A DNA stretch of 64,000 nucleotides from Sphaerulina vaccinii (lineage: Eukaryota; Ascomycota; Dothideomycetes; Mycosphaerellales; Mycosphaerellaceae), in NCBI GenBank assembly GCA_022570795.1, contig JAKUDP010000002.1:1488001-1552000 (forward strand), in the 5' to 3' direction. Positions 12,218 to 23,739 of the stretch are shown here, one piece after another. The notes beneath the pieces were generated by a model. That model was not told the DNA's origin, ran no database searches, and saw nothing but the letters and a program-made list of their open reading frames with translations. The translations under genes were made by a program, and so were the position numbers. The first letter of the stretch is position 1; every line of letters begins with the position of its first letter.

Positions 12218-13687
12218 ATGAAATTTGGGCCTCTCGCTTCTACAACATTGATATCTACAACCTTGACGAACAGCGCCTTGCTTCACAACGGCACCATGTT
12301 TCTGCATTCCAGCCACCCACGTGTCGAGAGAAGGAAGCGAACTGCCACTATACATGGAGATCCGACCACTTTTGCACAGAAGATAGCTGCGAAATTCGAC
12401 ATTCTTTGGAACTCGCAGCGGCGGATCGTGGCTCCACTAGTCATTCAGGAACTCGCCAGCGTCAAGCGAAGCCGCAAGCGCCATAGACAAGTAAGACTGG
12501 GGATCAATCAGCGTATGACTCTTGCTGCGAACCTCGAGGCCACGATAGCAATCCTGAAGGATGAAGTGCAACAAGAACAGTCAAATTTCTTTGCGGCGCA
12601 GATCAGTCTGTGGGATGTGAGCCGTGCCATTACCGTCTTGCAGCAACAATATCAAGCAGATCAAGATCACATCCGCCGCCTGAAGCTCGAGGTTCAACTG
12701 GAGAAGTAGAAGGCTAGGGACTCCGATGTCGCAAACCTGGACCTCAAACACAACGTGTACTATGTCCTCGAATCACAAGCGAGTGGACTCGAGAAGTTGT
12801 CCAACACAATACAACAGTCGAAATACTTCGAGAAGGAGAGATTGGCGGTGACGAAGCAGAAGCTTGCTACAGTCCAGCGTGGGATCATTACAGCAGTGGA
12901 GCAAACGAAACTTCTGGAGACCTGCAACCATGACCTTCGAGCTGAGCTTGACAGTACCAAAGAGAGTTCAGTCAAGACACAAGAGGAGCACGAACAATGC
13001 CAACAAGCTCGCACCGCGTTGTTAGACATGTTGGACCGCAAAACGAAACAACTAGCAACCTCTCAATCAGCCTGTGTCAACCAAGCCAAGCAGCTTGGAG
13101 AAGCCAAAGAAAGACAGAAGGAAACATATCAGAGTCTCATGAAAGCCGAGCAGGAGATTACCACACTCACCCAACAGCATCAAGTGCTCGAACAGCGATG
13201 CGGGAATCTACAGTTCAAGCTCGACACAAATTTTGCATTTTCTTCAGTCTTTGATGACGGAAAAGCTGAAGTAGAAGAGAGCCTGAAGGAGGTGAACCAT
13301 GATCTCCAAGCCGCCCTCGAAGCACTTCATGACGAGCGTGCGCGCGAAACTCCGCCCAGAGTGATGCTCGAGATGATCAGACAAATGGAGCTGCTTTTAG
13401 CAGAGAAAGCCGAGTGGTCGATCTATAACCATTCCAATCTTAGGCGGGCTGCTTGCATTCGATCGTGTGGTCAGACTGCCGATGATCGCTGGGAGTCGAA
13501 GCTTATGAAGCTCAAGGCGCAGGTCAAGATAGCTCACGAGGACACGCTCGCGTTTGAAGGTGGGCATCATGAGCGCAAGGATAACCAGAGTAAAGGATAT
13601 GATCGGAACCGAAAGGAGGCAACCCAGACCTACGGAGGAGGAGCTGGGCCGTGTCAGGGCGAAAGCTTCGAGATGGTGATTAGGTGA
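12218..13687 (+). pseudogene. coiled-coil protein gene interrupted by an in-frame TAG
   Basis: One reading frame runs from the ATG at 12218 to 13687 but is broken by a single TAG at 12707-12709. Upstream, 163 residues include a basic region and the start of a coiled coil. Downstream, about 325 residues are a long Gln/Glu/Lys/Leu-rich coiled coil (for example TVQRGIITAVEQTKLLETC and QLGEAKERQKETYQSLMKA). The coiled-coil character continues across the stop, so the two parts belong together. A candidate 93-nt phase-0 intron, 12617..12709 (GTGAGC...AAGTAG), would remove the stop, but it would also remove sequence that itself looks like coiled coil. The last 40 codons may be frame-slipped. Function unknown; it could be a pseudogene, an alternatively spliced gene or an assembly error. 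Confidence 0.5.
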
Positions 13688-13810
13688 CTGCGTGAGAAGC
13701 AGAAGGTCTCGTTCCACATCATGTAGAGTGTTAGGCGCGCATCAGACGATCACCATAGAGATGAGACCTGGTAACGTGGACTTTATAGAGCATATCTAGC
13801 TCTACTATGA

Positions 13811-15418
13811 TCATCCATCAACAGTCGTCGAGGTTCTTCCATGATGTCCTGTCCTCTCTTCATGTCTGCGCAGGTCCTTCGGGTACATGAAGCCATGACT
13901 GCAAATCCCACAAGGATACGGCCGTTCCGTCTGATGTATCCTTTCGTGCTTCGTGCGATCGCCCGCATGACTGAAAGCTTTCCCGCACCCAAATGAACAT
14001 TCATAATTACCAACAGGAAGCCTCTTCCGTTTGGCTGCGCTGACGTCCGAGCCATAGTCTGAGTGAATCGCCGAGCTCAGACTGTCTGAACTTGCTGAGA
14101 TGGAGCCGTCGTCGTAGATGTTAGAGTAGCCCACGTTCTGGGAGGATGCAGATGACGCATCGCTGTTGTAACCGATGGGCTGTGAACTTGCTGTGGAGCC
14201 TTCCAACCAAGCAATGTCGTCGTTGGCGTTAGATGCGGTCCCTGGGCGGTGAATGGGTTCAATACGCTGATCTTGAGTATGTAATGACAGCTGTGGCCGT
14301 CTGTTGTCGTCCGGCTGACGCAAATTAGTATGCAGCATCTGCTGGTGGCGTAGCAGCAAGTCTTGGCGTGCGAAGGGTCGTGTGCAGTCTGCGCAAGCAA
14401 ATGGCTTCGTCTCTTTGTGAGACCTCTGGTGCATTCTCAGATGCTCCAAGCTTGAACAGACCTTGCCACAAGTGCCACAGATGTTCGAGGGCTGGTTCGT
14501 TCTACGAACAGTGTTATAAATGTTGTGTTCCAGTTCAACAACCGGGCTGTCATCGTTTCGCTCTACCTCGCCCTGGACTCTGATTGAAGCCAAGGTTGGA
14601 AGACAATGGGGAAGGTCATCAGGTTCCCAGCCACACGCGACAAACAACGTGTAATGGCACCCAGAGGAGCCCAACACTGACTCTGAGCCTGTCGGCGCCG
14701 CATCTGGTACCTGCAGAGCAACATATGCCGCAGCTGCGTGCAGCGGATCAGCGAAGATTGCACGCATATCAGCATTTGACTGCGGTGGCCCACTGTTGTC
14801 CAGGTACCGCTCGGAATCGATTCGCAGAGGTGACGGAAGCCCTGCGTCTGAGAGCCATTTCCGGGCTGCTGCAGGGCTGCTCATGTATCTGCTATTCAAT
14901 ATAGTAATGATTCGCGGATCGATGGCTCCAGCCTTGAGGTGGCCACGACCAGCATTCCAGCGATTCCGGCACACGGAAGAAGTATTGATCTCACATTTCG
15001 TAATTAAAACTCGCTTCTGCTTTCCAACTCCTAAGCTCATATGACTGAGCCGCCTCAGATGAGCCATAGCATGTATTCGTTTCCGGTGCTTCGAGGTCAA
15101 GGATGGAGTTAGGTAAGCGTAGCAATCCTGCTCGGACAGAAACTTTGCCAGCTGATCTTCATAATGAAATTGCCATTCTTCTTCGTGGTCTGCTATCGTC
15201 CAAGAGTCATCGCTGTCAACGTCGAATTGCATCTGATAGCCGCTATAAGAAGTGGGCCGTTGCTGAATACTACCAAGCTGATTGTTCGTTTGGAGGTTTT
15301 GCGGTTCCAGCATCGTCCACGGATCCTGCTCTCCAGCGAAAACGTCTGACACAGTGCCGTCGACTGGCTCAAGCCCAGGCCAGGCGAGGTTGTTGTAGTC
15401 GCTCTGGGTGGCGTTCAT
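13811..15418 (-). CDS. C2H2 zinc-finger protein, probable transcription factor
   Basis: Intronless, 535 aa from the ATG at 15418; a longer frame reaches 15454 only through a GTG codon. Four C2H2 fingers are visible in two pairs. Mid-protein are CGTCGKVCSSLEHLRMHQRSH and the next CADCTRPFARQDLLLRHQQ...H; at the C-terminus are an ECSFGCGKAFSHAGDRTKHERIH finger and a CGICSHGFMYPKDLRRHEERTGH finger. The linkers are TKPF and TERPYP, of the TGEKP type. The region between the pairs is Ser/Asp/Tyr-rich and probably disordered. Expected role: nuclear, sequence-specific DNA binding. Target genes are unknown, and the arrangement does not match a named regulator that I recognise. Confidence 0.82.
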   Translation of the reverse strand: MNATQSDYNNLAWPGLEPVDGTVSDVFAGEQDPWTMLEPQNLQTNNQLGSIQQRPTSYSGYQMQFDVDSDDSWTIADHEEEWQFHYEDQLAKFLSEQDCYAYLTPSLTSKHRKRIHAMAHLRRLSHMSLGVGKQKRVLITKCEINTSSVCRNRWNAGRGHLKAGAIDPRIITILNSRYMSSPAAARKWLSDAGLPSPLRIDSERYLDNSGPPQSNADMRAIFADPLHAAAAYVALQVPDAAPTGSESVLGSSGCHYTLFVACGWEPDDLPHCLPTLASIRVQGEVERNDDSPVVELEHNIYNTVRRTNQPSNICGTCGKVCSSLEHLRMHQRSHKETKPFACADCTRPFARQDLLLRHQQMLHTNLRQPDDNRRPQLSLHTQDQRIEPIHRPGTASNANDDIAWLEGSTASSQPIGYNSDASSASSQNVGYSNIYDDGSISASSDSLSSAIHSDYGSDVSAAKRKRLPVGNYECSFGCGKAFSHAGDRTKHERIHQTERPYPCGICSHGFMYPKDLRRHEERTGHHGRTSTTVDG

Positions 15419-16141
15419 TTCGTGCCAACTTCGTCGCTGCGATCGCCTAAACACGTAGTAACATTAAAAAGCTCAGAATCATTGTCAGTTTGTCGAGCGA
15501 GCGAGGGCGGCAGCATGAAGAGAGATGCTATGCCGCCAGATGCGCAGCTGGCGGCCAGGATCACGGTCCCAAGCGAAGAACTTGCATTTCAGCCACTTAA
15601 CGCGTACTGCTTCGAACGACGCGCATACCACCCCTGGGAGAACATCCTGGCCTTTCTGAGCGCGGTATGATGAAAGACTTGGGTGGCGCGAGAGGAGTAG
15701 AAAATGCTGTCTTCCCTTTAGAACCCAGGAGCAGAGTGCGGTATGTCGAAGAACTTGGAAAGAGTGCGGTTAGGAAATGCTTTCTGGCTTCACAAAGCAC
15801 GGAGACCAAAGCGATCAAAGCTTGACTTGGCACGAGTGCATAACCCTTGCTCGACACGTTCTCTCCCACCTGTTGGCATCACGCATCGAGGAGATGTTAG
15901 TAGTAGCCAGCGAGATGTTTGAACTTTTCTCACCTGATGTTGAGCAGCTACTTCACTGATACATCCCAGGGAATCCAGTCTCGCTGGCCTCCGCGGGAGG
16001 ATTGCCCATCTACGCAGCTGTATGGCGATCGCGGCAATAGATCCGACAGTCGACTCGTTCTTGAGCCCTATCAACGACCATACTTTATGTATACACATTC
16101 GCTAACATCCACCTCTCTACTTCACTCCAACTTGCCCAACT
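15419..16141. other. divergent promoter region
   Basis: About 720 bp between the zinc-finger gene and the small membrane protein gene. Only short frames on both strands. No regulatory site could be assigned with confidence. Confidence 0.45.
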
Positions 16142-16794
16142 ATGTCTTCTCCAGAATATACCTACTCCGAGCTCGACACACTCGAACTAGCCGAAAATGG
16201 CAGTGAGGAATACAAGCCAGTTCTTCCTACAGAGCATGCCACGCCTTCAGAAGTACGCAAATTTCTGTACGACCTGCTCACGCACACGCGTCGTCTCGAT
16301 GAGGCTCATGCTCAGCGCATAGCCGATTGCTGGACGTTAGGGACAGGCAGAGAACTACGTCAGTATCAGGCTATGATGTATCGTCACTTATTCGGATTGG
16401 AAGAGGGCTGGATCGTCTTCAGAGATGTCCAAGTACTTGTGTACATGGAGGAACGTGAGCGTTTGAAGAGTCAGCCCAAAGACCGCACGCTACTTTGTGA
16501 GTGAAATTCGACTAATGGACTGAGTTGTCACAAGGTCACTGAGAATGTCCAGATTGGGTCCTCGGTCTAGGAGCTATTTTGTTCGCCGCACTACTGGTTC
16601 TCTTCTTCCAATACGATCCTTATAACAATGGCCAAAGTCTCTCCTTCGGCTTCGCTGTTGGGATTTCTGTATTGTCCGGTGGGCCATTCATGGCTTGCGT
16701 TCTCGCTATAGTATTGCCTGCGCCACCTCTCAAGGACGTTGGAAATGCTGTCGACAACGACTTGAGAACAGAGTATTGGAAGGCGGACGAGTAG
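16142..16794 (+). CDS. small hypothetical protein with two C-terminal TM segments
   Basis: Exons 16142..16496 and 16553..16794 across a 56-nt intron (GTGAGT...TCCAG, with a CTAATG-like branch); 198 aa. The N-terminal 115 residues are soluble and helical (SELDTLELAENGSEEYKP, then a region rich in Arg/Leu/Glu). Exon 2 encodes two hydrophobic helices (WVLGLGAILFAALLVLFF and a second starting SFGFAVGISVLSGGPF) and a short acidic tail. It lacks a signal peptide, so the N-terminus is probably cytosolic. No family recognised; splicing is supported because the second exon opens immediately in phase. Confidence 0.65.
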
Positions 16795-17006
16795 GGGACC
16801 ACCGCAATCTAGCTCGAGCAAGTCAATATTCACTAATTGTAGTTTAATGAAAGAACATCAGAAGCATGATTCGTGGTAGCGTTTTCTGCTGTGTTGGGCT
16901 TTTGCTACAAGCCAATCCTCAAATCTCCAGGGGTATCATACGCGGTTATAACCAATGAACGCCTTATTCTGTTGTGTCTTCTCGCGACTACACGTTGCTC
17001 CCAATT

Positions 17007-18350
17007 CTAATCGACATATGTGGGGCCATCATCCTCTGGCGGACTAGACGTTCTTGTGCTGATATTAGGCGGTTGCATGGAACTTCCCACGCTAGCATCT
17101 CTCGCATGCTGCTGCTGCTGCTGCTGCTGCTGTTGATGTCGCATCGCTCGCTCCGCCTCTTTTGACCGCGCTTCTCGCGCCTTCCACGCGGTCCTGATGG
17201 GGTTGAAAGCGGCTATCAAGTCCTCCTCGGTGACAGCGTCTTCTATACTCTGCAGCACGCTGTCCACGACCGTATTGTGGTTGGCGTGTTCTTTGTCGTC
17301 TCTGAAGCGTGGTGTCCCGTCCCCATCAATCTTGGGTCGCCAGTTGCCTGTCTCTTTCTCGCGCCAACACTCGATAATCCTGTGATCAAACTTCTGGTTC
17401 ATGCCTTTCATGACCTCCCATTCCTTCTCGGTCAGATGTAGTTTGGCGAAAGTGCGATAGTCTTTATTGCCATGGTATACAAGAAGCTCTATATCTGGTA
17501 TCTGATCGAAGTCTTCGAATTCTCCGTCTTCGTCCCTCGCCAGCGGAAAGGCGCCAATCTGAAGTTTGAAGTCGATGGTGTTCTCGTGCGGTGGTTTCCA
17601 TTTGAGGATGTGCTGATCAGTGCCACTAACATATGGTGTATCCTTGCAAGTGAAAATTAGGCCGTCGTTGCCGTGTGGCAGGTTGGGCAGCACCTCTTTG
17701 AACATTTGAGGAGCAGCGTAAGCCGTGCTAGGCTTCTTGGCCTCGATCTGGAATGGCTGAGCTCGATTGTCCTCAGGGAAGTCCCTCACGAATGCTTTAT
17801 ATGGATTCATGACGCTCCTAAGAATTTTATCGATGCGCTGACTATACTCACGCCCAGCCACGTTCGTGCCTTGCAGGACCAATATATCGAATATGATGTA
17901 AGTCAACTGCTTTCGACCGCCGAAATTTTGTAGTACGAGCTCGCCATCGAGCAGCGTATTGATGTGGTAGCTTTGGACATCGTAGGTGCGTCCATCGGGA
18001 CCAGGACGACCATCTGGCGTGGCGCAGGGAAGGTGCAGATAGCCCGGCTCGATGTAGTAGTAGTCGTTCTTGCGGTCGATGAGGAATTGGGATTCCACCC
18101 AGTGTCCCTGTTGATTCTGCGTGCGGGTAAGATACAGCAGTAGGCGAATGCCATCCGTCTTCTCAGCCAAAAAGTAGTCTGCCCGCTCCAGCTCTTTCAA
18201 GTGTCGTCGCGCGAATGACACGGGTTGCGCGCCAGGGAATTTGGTGTCGTGTCGATGGAGCAGATCGCTCACAGTCTCCTGGTGGAAGCGCGCATGTTCG
18301 CGCTCGAACTTGTGCAGTGCTGGCACCTTATCGAGTGACGGTGTGCCCAT
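17007..18350 (-). CDS. CEG1: mRNA capping enzyme alpha subunit (guanylyltransferase)
   Basis: Intronless, 447 aa from the ATG at 18350. The frame stays open to an upstream ATG at 18467, but that extension is not family-like. It transfers GMP from GTP to the 5' diphosphate end of nascent pre-mRNA in the nucleus. Nucleotidyltransferase motifs are present: catalytic lysine in EKTDGIRLL (about residue 64), the DGELVL motif, then NDGLIFTCKDTPYVSGTDQ and ILKWKPP. The segment FPGAQPVSFARRHL precedes the active site, as in fungal Ceg1. The OB-fold follows. The C-terminal tail carries a nine-Gln tract encoded by a CAG repeat (17107-17133) and ends PEDDGPTYVD. Divergent from the MFS gene at 19 kb. Confidence 0.92.
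   Translation of the reverse strand: MGTPSLDKVPALHKFEREHARFHQETVSDLLHRHDTKFPGAQPVSFARRHLKELERADYFLAEKTDGIRLLLYLTRTQNQQGHWVESQFLIDRKNDYYYIEPGYLHLPCATPDGRPGPDGRTYDVQSYHINTLLDGELVLQNFGGRKQLTYIIFDILVLQGTNVAGREYSQRIDKILRSVMNPYKAFVRDFPEDNRAQPFQIEAKKPSTAYAAPQMFKEVLPNLPHGNDGLIFTCKDTPYVSGTDQHILKWKPPHENTIDFKLQIGAFPLARDEDGEFEDFDQIPDIELLVYHGNKDYRTFAKLHLTEKEWEVMKGMNQKFDHRIIECWREKETGNWRPKIDGDGTPRFRDDKEHANHNTVVDSVLQSIEDAVTEEDLIAAFNPIRTAWKAREARSKEAERAMRHQQQQQQQQQHARDASVGSSMQPPNISTRTSSPPEDDGPTYVD
17107..17133. repeat. CAG/CTG trinucleotide repeat coding poly-Gln
   Basis: The CTG run on the plus strand encodes nine consecutive Gln in the C-terminal tail of the capping enzyme on the minus strand. It is nearly uninterrupted at the DNA level, so length variation between strains is likely. 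Confidence 0.85.
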
Positions 18351-19055
18351 GGTTGATATTGATGTCCCATATGCGCGCGCAGGGTAAGGTATATACTGTA
18401 ACATGAACACAAGCTGTGATGAGTGAGCTCTAAGGGAGCAAGTGCCGATCCCTGCAAGCTTGGCCATGTCAAGCTTCGTCCATGAGGCTGAACTCTATCA
18501 ACCACTTCACGCGCACATCCTTTGCTGCATCGACGTCATGTTCTTCGACTCTACATTTCTATACCGGCAACCTGGCGGTCGTCCTAGAGTGGATGTGGGC
18601 ATACTCCCACGATCAAGGCCAAACCGCCGGGATACGCAGCAGACGGGTCAACACTTAGTCTTGTTGCACCAGACGAGAACAGAATGGACTCTTCTCGGAG
18701 ACAAGAAACAGATGCAAAGTGCGGCCGCATGCCGAACGACCGAACGATCTGTGGATGCAGATAAGCGTTGAAGCGTATTTGCAATATGCACTTCCCATTG
18801 GCGACTTGGACTTCTTCGACAGACTAGCGAAAGTGCTTGCAGTGCTTTACAGAATGTCGTCACATCTCCCGCGGCGCATACTGCTACGCGTGTGTGGTTG
18901 TTCTCTTAGTCGTTGAGGTACTTCATATAAGTCTCTTCCATCCTTTGCTTGTCAACCAAGACACTGCCTGCATCTCGTGTCTATTACGCTCTGCTCGTGG
19001 TGCTGGAGGACTACACACCATGTTAGACTCTTCTCATCCTTTCGCGTTTACAACC
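18351..19055. other. divergent promoter region, CEG1 / MFS
   Basis: About 700 bp. The CEG1 frame stays open to 18467 and the MFS frame back to 18837, but neither extension looks protein-like. No distinct element called. Confidence 0.45.
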
Positions 19056-21148
19056 ATGAATGAACGACAACCCACGCGCGAAGACATTCTACGAAGCCAG
19101 AGTGGGATACCTGTCACTGCAGAAGATGGCACAGTGCAATGGGTCAGACCTTCTTCAAAAGGCTATCGGCCACAGCCAAGCGAGACTACAAATGTCGCAC
19201 AGCGACCTACAACCGGAAGTGCGAGCAACAATAGCAGCAGCCCAGTCGAACAGTACAGGCCATCCACCGAAGGACAGCAGCCATCTGCCAGCTGGGCAAC
19301 CTGGGCATCTTCTGCTTCACCTCAATCGCCAGGACAGCTGCAAAGCAATGGCGGGCAGAACCCACCTTACGAAAACACACTACGCACGGAGACAAATGAC
19401 AAGCAGCTCAAGCACATCTCAACAAATAGTGAGAAGACAAAAGATTCGGACCTGGAATCATCTCCTACGACTTATCAGCCCGACCCAGCAGCTCATCCTG
19501 CCTACCAGCCAGCCGACATCGATATCGAGAAGCAGTCTTTCAGCAAAGAACATGACAGTCAACGACAGCAAAGCGATGATAGCAACGACGATGACAGCGA
19601 CGACAAGAAGGACGACGAGAAGGAAGACAAGAAAGACCCTAACCTCGTGACCTGGGATGGAGATGACGATCCAGAAAATCCCATGAACTTCAAGCCAGCG
19701 AAGAAGTGGGGTATGGCACTCATGTTCGGCCTAATGACTTTTGTGGTTACTTTCGCCTCAAGCGTCTTCAGCTCTGCGACAATGGTAACTGCTATGCAAT
19801 TCGGCGTGAGCAGTGAAGTCATGATCCTGGCGGTCTCTCTCTTCGTGCTTGGTTTCGCTTTTGGCCCGATCGTATGGGGACCATTTTCTGAACTCTACGG
19901 GCGGAAAGTGCCACTTTTCGTGGGCTACTTCGTCTTCGCTATCTTCCAAATCCCGGTGGCCACGGCTACCAACTTGCAAACGATCTTCATCTGCCGTTTC
20001 TTCGGAGGCTTTTTTGCCGCAGCGCCTTTGGCCACAGTTGGTGGTGCTCTAGCAGATTTCTTTGGACCTATCGATCGTGGCGTGGCAATGGTCATATTCT
20101 CAGCTTCGACATTCATCGGACCTGTTATGGGCCCCATTCTGGGCGGCTTTATCACCATGAGCCACCTGGGCTGGCGCTGGACCGCCTGGTTAACCATGAT
20201 CATGGCAGCTCTTTTCGGTATCATAGGCTTCTTCGTCATTGACGAGACGTTTGCGCCTGTGCTCCTGCAGCGTAGAGCGAAGAAGCTGAAGTACCAAACC
20301 AAGAATTGGGCTCTTCATGCGGAAGCCGACGAGAAGGAAGTCAATCTCAAAGAGATTGCTGACAAGTACTTACTCAAGCCTTTCAAGATGTTGGCGCTGG
20401 AACCTATTCTAGTTCTTGTCACACTTTATATGTCACTGATCTACGGCATCATCTATGGATTCTTCGAGGTCTTTCCTGTGACGTTTCAAGAAGAGCGAGG
20501 ATACAACTTGGGTGTCGGGTCTCTTCCTTTCCTGTCAGTACTCGTCGGAGTCCTGTGCGGCAGTGCCATTATCGTCTATATCACGAGAACCAGGACCGCA
20601 CGTATCTTCAAGGAGCAGGGCGGCATCGTGCCAGAAGAGCGTCTCATCCCGATGATAATTGGAGGAGCCTTGCTACCTATTGGGCTTTTCTGGTAAGTGG
20701 ATACAATGTTCATATTACTGAGACCTCTACTGACCTCACTCGTCCTTCAGGTTCGGCTGGACATCATCCAACCACATCAGTCCCTGGCCGGAAATCATCG
20801 CTGCCATCCCAATCGGCGCTGGTGTCATGATGATTTTCTTGCAGGGCCTCAACTACATCATTGATGTGTACAAGGTCAACGCCAACTCCGCCATCGCCGC
20901 AAACACATTCTTCCGTTCCTGGGTTGGAGCAGGCTTTCCAATGTTCGGTAAGTGATGTTGCTGAAGCAGTCCCCATCTTGAAAGATCTTTACTAATGCTT
21001 CCTCACAGCCACGCCTATGTTCCACAACCTTGGAGTTCCATGGGCAATGAGTCTGCTAGGCTTCCTATGCGTTGCACTGTTCCCCGTGCCGATATTGTTC
21101 TACATCTACGGATCGAAGATCAGAAAGATGAGCAAATTTACATCATAG
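19056..21148 (+). CDS. MFS multidrug / polyamine-type transporter (DHA1)
   Basis: Exons 19056..20692, 20751..20947 and 21009..21148; introns of 58 and 61 nt with GTAAGTGG/GTAAGTGA donors. 657 aa. A hydrophilic N-terminus of about 215 residues, rich in Ser/Gln then Asp/Lys (DDDSDDKKDDEKEDKKD), leads to the DHA1 motif NLVTWDGDDDPENPMNF just before TM1. Then come about 12 TMs with FSELYGRKVPLFVGY, RFFGGFFAAAPLATVGGALAD and GWRWTAWL. These are hallmarks of the Flu1/Tpo1-like drug:H+ antiporters that export xenobiotics or polyamines at the plasma membrane. An alternative start at 19020 would add 12 residues. Substrate unknown. Confidence 0.9.
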
Positions 21149-22014
21149 ATGTTGCATGAAATTGTACGATAGAGAAAAGGATATGACTAATAACATAATG
21201 ATACTCTCATGCGGTATGCCGAGGCAGCAGAAACCAAGATACAGTGTTTGAAGTTGTTGCATCAAGAAGTGGAAATCAGTATTGGAATCACCTCATTCTG
21301 GGCGTTCTGACATACTCACAGCAATGCACCAAGATATGGATGCTGTTACCGATCGGTAGCAAAGACTAGCTTCTATCATCGAGGCTTGATCCTCTCGTGG
21401 CTAGCATGGAACATGCCTGCGTTGCAAGCGATGCCATGGGGATTGGAGAAGCATGCAGAAAATGGAGGCAGACCTTGCGAGGATCAAGCCCAGCTATATC
21501 GTGATCCGGCTCGTCGGTTGCACGGTGGAGGTCTGGAAGGACCATATCTCGATCATTTCAGTTCAGACTTCTCCCATCTTGGACAATACGAGACTCCAAT
21601 ATGCGATCAATCATCTCCTTCTACCATTGTCCTCTGACACACCTAATATATGCCGTATCAACTATATTCATCTTCATCACTGAACGCACGGTCCGATCCA
21701 CATGCACGTCGGATTCGGTAACACAATCTTGACCATACCACCCTCGCAACAAAAGCTGCCGATCTCGAATCACGACATCAAGCCAACAACGTGCTGGGCC
21801 AGTAAGAACAATGAGAAAGAAAGTAAAACGCGCGTGGGAAAGCACGCGATGCCCTGGTCTTCGCGCGCGAGGACGATGCCGAAGCACTGCCATGGCTCTT
21901 ATACAAGCAAGAGTCCCAGCTTGACTACACTTCTTATCACAGGTAATTAGGCAAAGGCTGCCATTGTGCTTATTGTTCATATCTTGTCGCTCGTGAGGCG
22001 TGCTTACTGCGCAG
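21149..22014. other. intergenic, upstream of ACS-type MFS
   Basis: About 870 bp between two co-oriented transporter genes. The longest frames (under 140 codons) are unconvincing and overlap on opposite strands. Presumed terminator of the first gene and promoter of the second. Confidence 0.45.
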
Positions 22015-23739
22015 ATGCCTTTGGGATCACGCGGCACGGCTGCTGCAGAACATGAAGCTTACCACCACAACTATGATCATGGCAAAGAAGTCCTACAGTA
22101 CGATGCAGAGAAGTCGCATGATAGCTCTCCACCAGGCGAGTTGAAGAGCGAACAAGAAATTGCCGCAGCATATGGTATCGACGAGGCAAAGCTTGTTCGA
22201 AAGCTGTAAGTTACCATATAAGACACCATTCTATCCAGGATATGCTTACACCATTTCCAATTGCAGAGACACACACCTTCTACCAGCAGTCTGCATCCTC
22301 TATCTCCTCTCCTTCCTCGATCGCGCCAATGTCGCCAACGCCCGACTCGAAGGCCTGACCAAAGACCTCGGCATCACTCCCAATCAATACCTCACCGGTC
22401 TGACGCTCTTCTTCGTGGGATACATTCTCTTCGAAGTGCTCTGGAACGTCTGCCTCAAGCGCGTTGGACCCAAGATATGGCTGCCTTCGACCACTCTTGC
22501 ATTCGGCATTGTAGCAACTTTGCAAGGCGTTGTGCAACCGAAGAATGGATTGGCAGGTTTCTTCATCGTAAGATTCATGCTTGGTGTTGCTGAAGGTGCA
22601 CTATTTCCTGGTGTGGTGTTCTATCTGAGTATGTGGTACAAGAGAGCAGAGAGACAGTACAGGATTGCGTTGTTCTTCGCTATGGCGAGTTTGGCAGGAG
22701 CTTTTGGAGGAATTCTTGCGTTTGGCATTGGGCATATGAGGAATGTGGGAGGATACAATGGCTGGAGATGGGTGAGTCTCCTGTTCGCGATGCAGAGGAG
22801 ATGTGGAAAGTGAAATGCTGACGACTGGCAGATCTTCATTCTCGAAGGTCTTTTGACCTGCATTGTAGCTGTTGCTGCATACTGGTTTGTTCCCAACTGG
22901 CCAGCCAAGGCTAAGTTTGTCACCGAAGGCGAGAGGGCATTCATCACTGCGCGCCTGAAATCCGACAGCGATGCTACGCAACACGAAGGCTTCACTTGGT
23001 CGAACGTGCTAAGTGCTATCAAAGATCCCAAGGTCTGGCTCTACAAAGCAGTCTTCCACACTCTAAGTCTGCCACTCTACACTCTATCGCTCTTCTTGGT
23101 AAGTCGCAATCCACTACATCCTCGTCCTCCGTATCACGACTAACACTTTCCTAGCCATCCATTATTGCAGCCCTTGGCTACACCGACTGGCAAGCTCAAC
23201 TCCTTACAGTCCCACCTTACGCCCTCGCCGCGATCCTCACAGTAACCTACGCCATCGTCTCCGAGCGCTTTGGAACCCGCGCTCCCTTTATCATCGCATC
23301 TTCCGCTACAGCCATCATCGGCTACATCATCCTCCTCTCCAACCCTGACCCAAAGCACCGCCCTGGCCAATCTTATACTGGAGTCTTTTTCGCAGCAGCA
23401 GGCATCTACCCATCTGTCGCTCTAGGACTATCATGGCCTGCTATGAACGTCTCCGGCCAGACGAAGAGAGCTGCTGCTAACGGTCTGCAAATCACGATAG
23501 GAAACTTGGGAGCTGTCATCGGAACCCAGCTGTATCGCGCGAATGATGGACCGAAGTATGTTGTAGGGCACAGTGTGGCACTCGCATATCTCGTTGGAAA
23601 CATTGTAGTTGTTAGTACACTGTGGTATGTATTGACGAGGAACAACAAGAAGAGGGACGAGGCTGCAGCGAGGTCACCTGAGGTTCTGACTGGGGATTGG
23701 AGAGGTGACGAGGATCCGAGATGGAGGTTCCGAGTGTAG
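22015..23739 (+). CDS. MFS anion:cation symporter family (allantoate/nicotinate permease-like)
   Basis: Exons 22015..22205, 22267..22771, 22832..23098 and 23155..23739, with introns of 61, 60 and 56 nt; 515 aa. The ATG at 22015 is chosen because the frame opens upstream only with GTG. Signature features of the ACS (Dal5/Tna1-like) branch: LLSFLDRANVANARLEGL after TM1, FFVGYILFEVLWN, RFMLGVAEGALFPGVVFYLSMWY, and MNVSGQTKRAAANGLQITIGN near TM11. It should import a small organic anion such as nicotinate, allantoate, pantothenate or a related compound. It follows the DHA1 transporter in tandem, but the two families differ, so this is not a recent duplication. Confidence 0.9.

Noticed and set aside
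15419..15454. Longer start of the zinc-finger protein
   Set aside because: The first codon there is GTG, not ATG; the first ATG in frame is at 15418.
18351..18467. N-terminal extension of the capping enzyme from an upstream ATG (MAKLAGIGTC)
   Set aside because: The added 39 residues are not family-like; the ATG at 18350 gives the expected short N-terminus before FPGAQPVSFARRHL.
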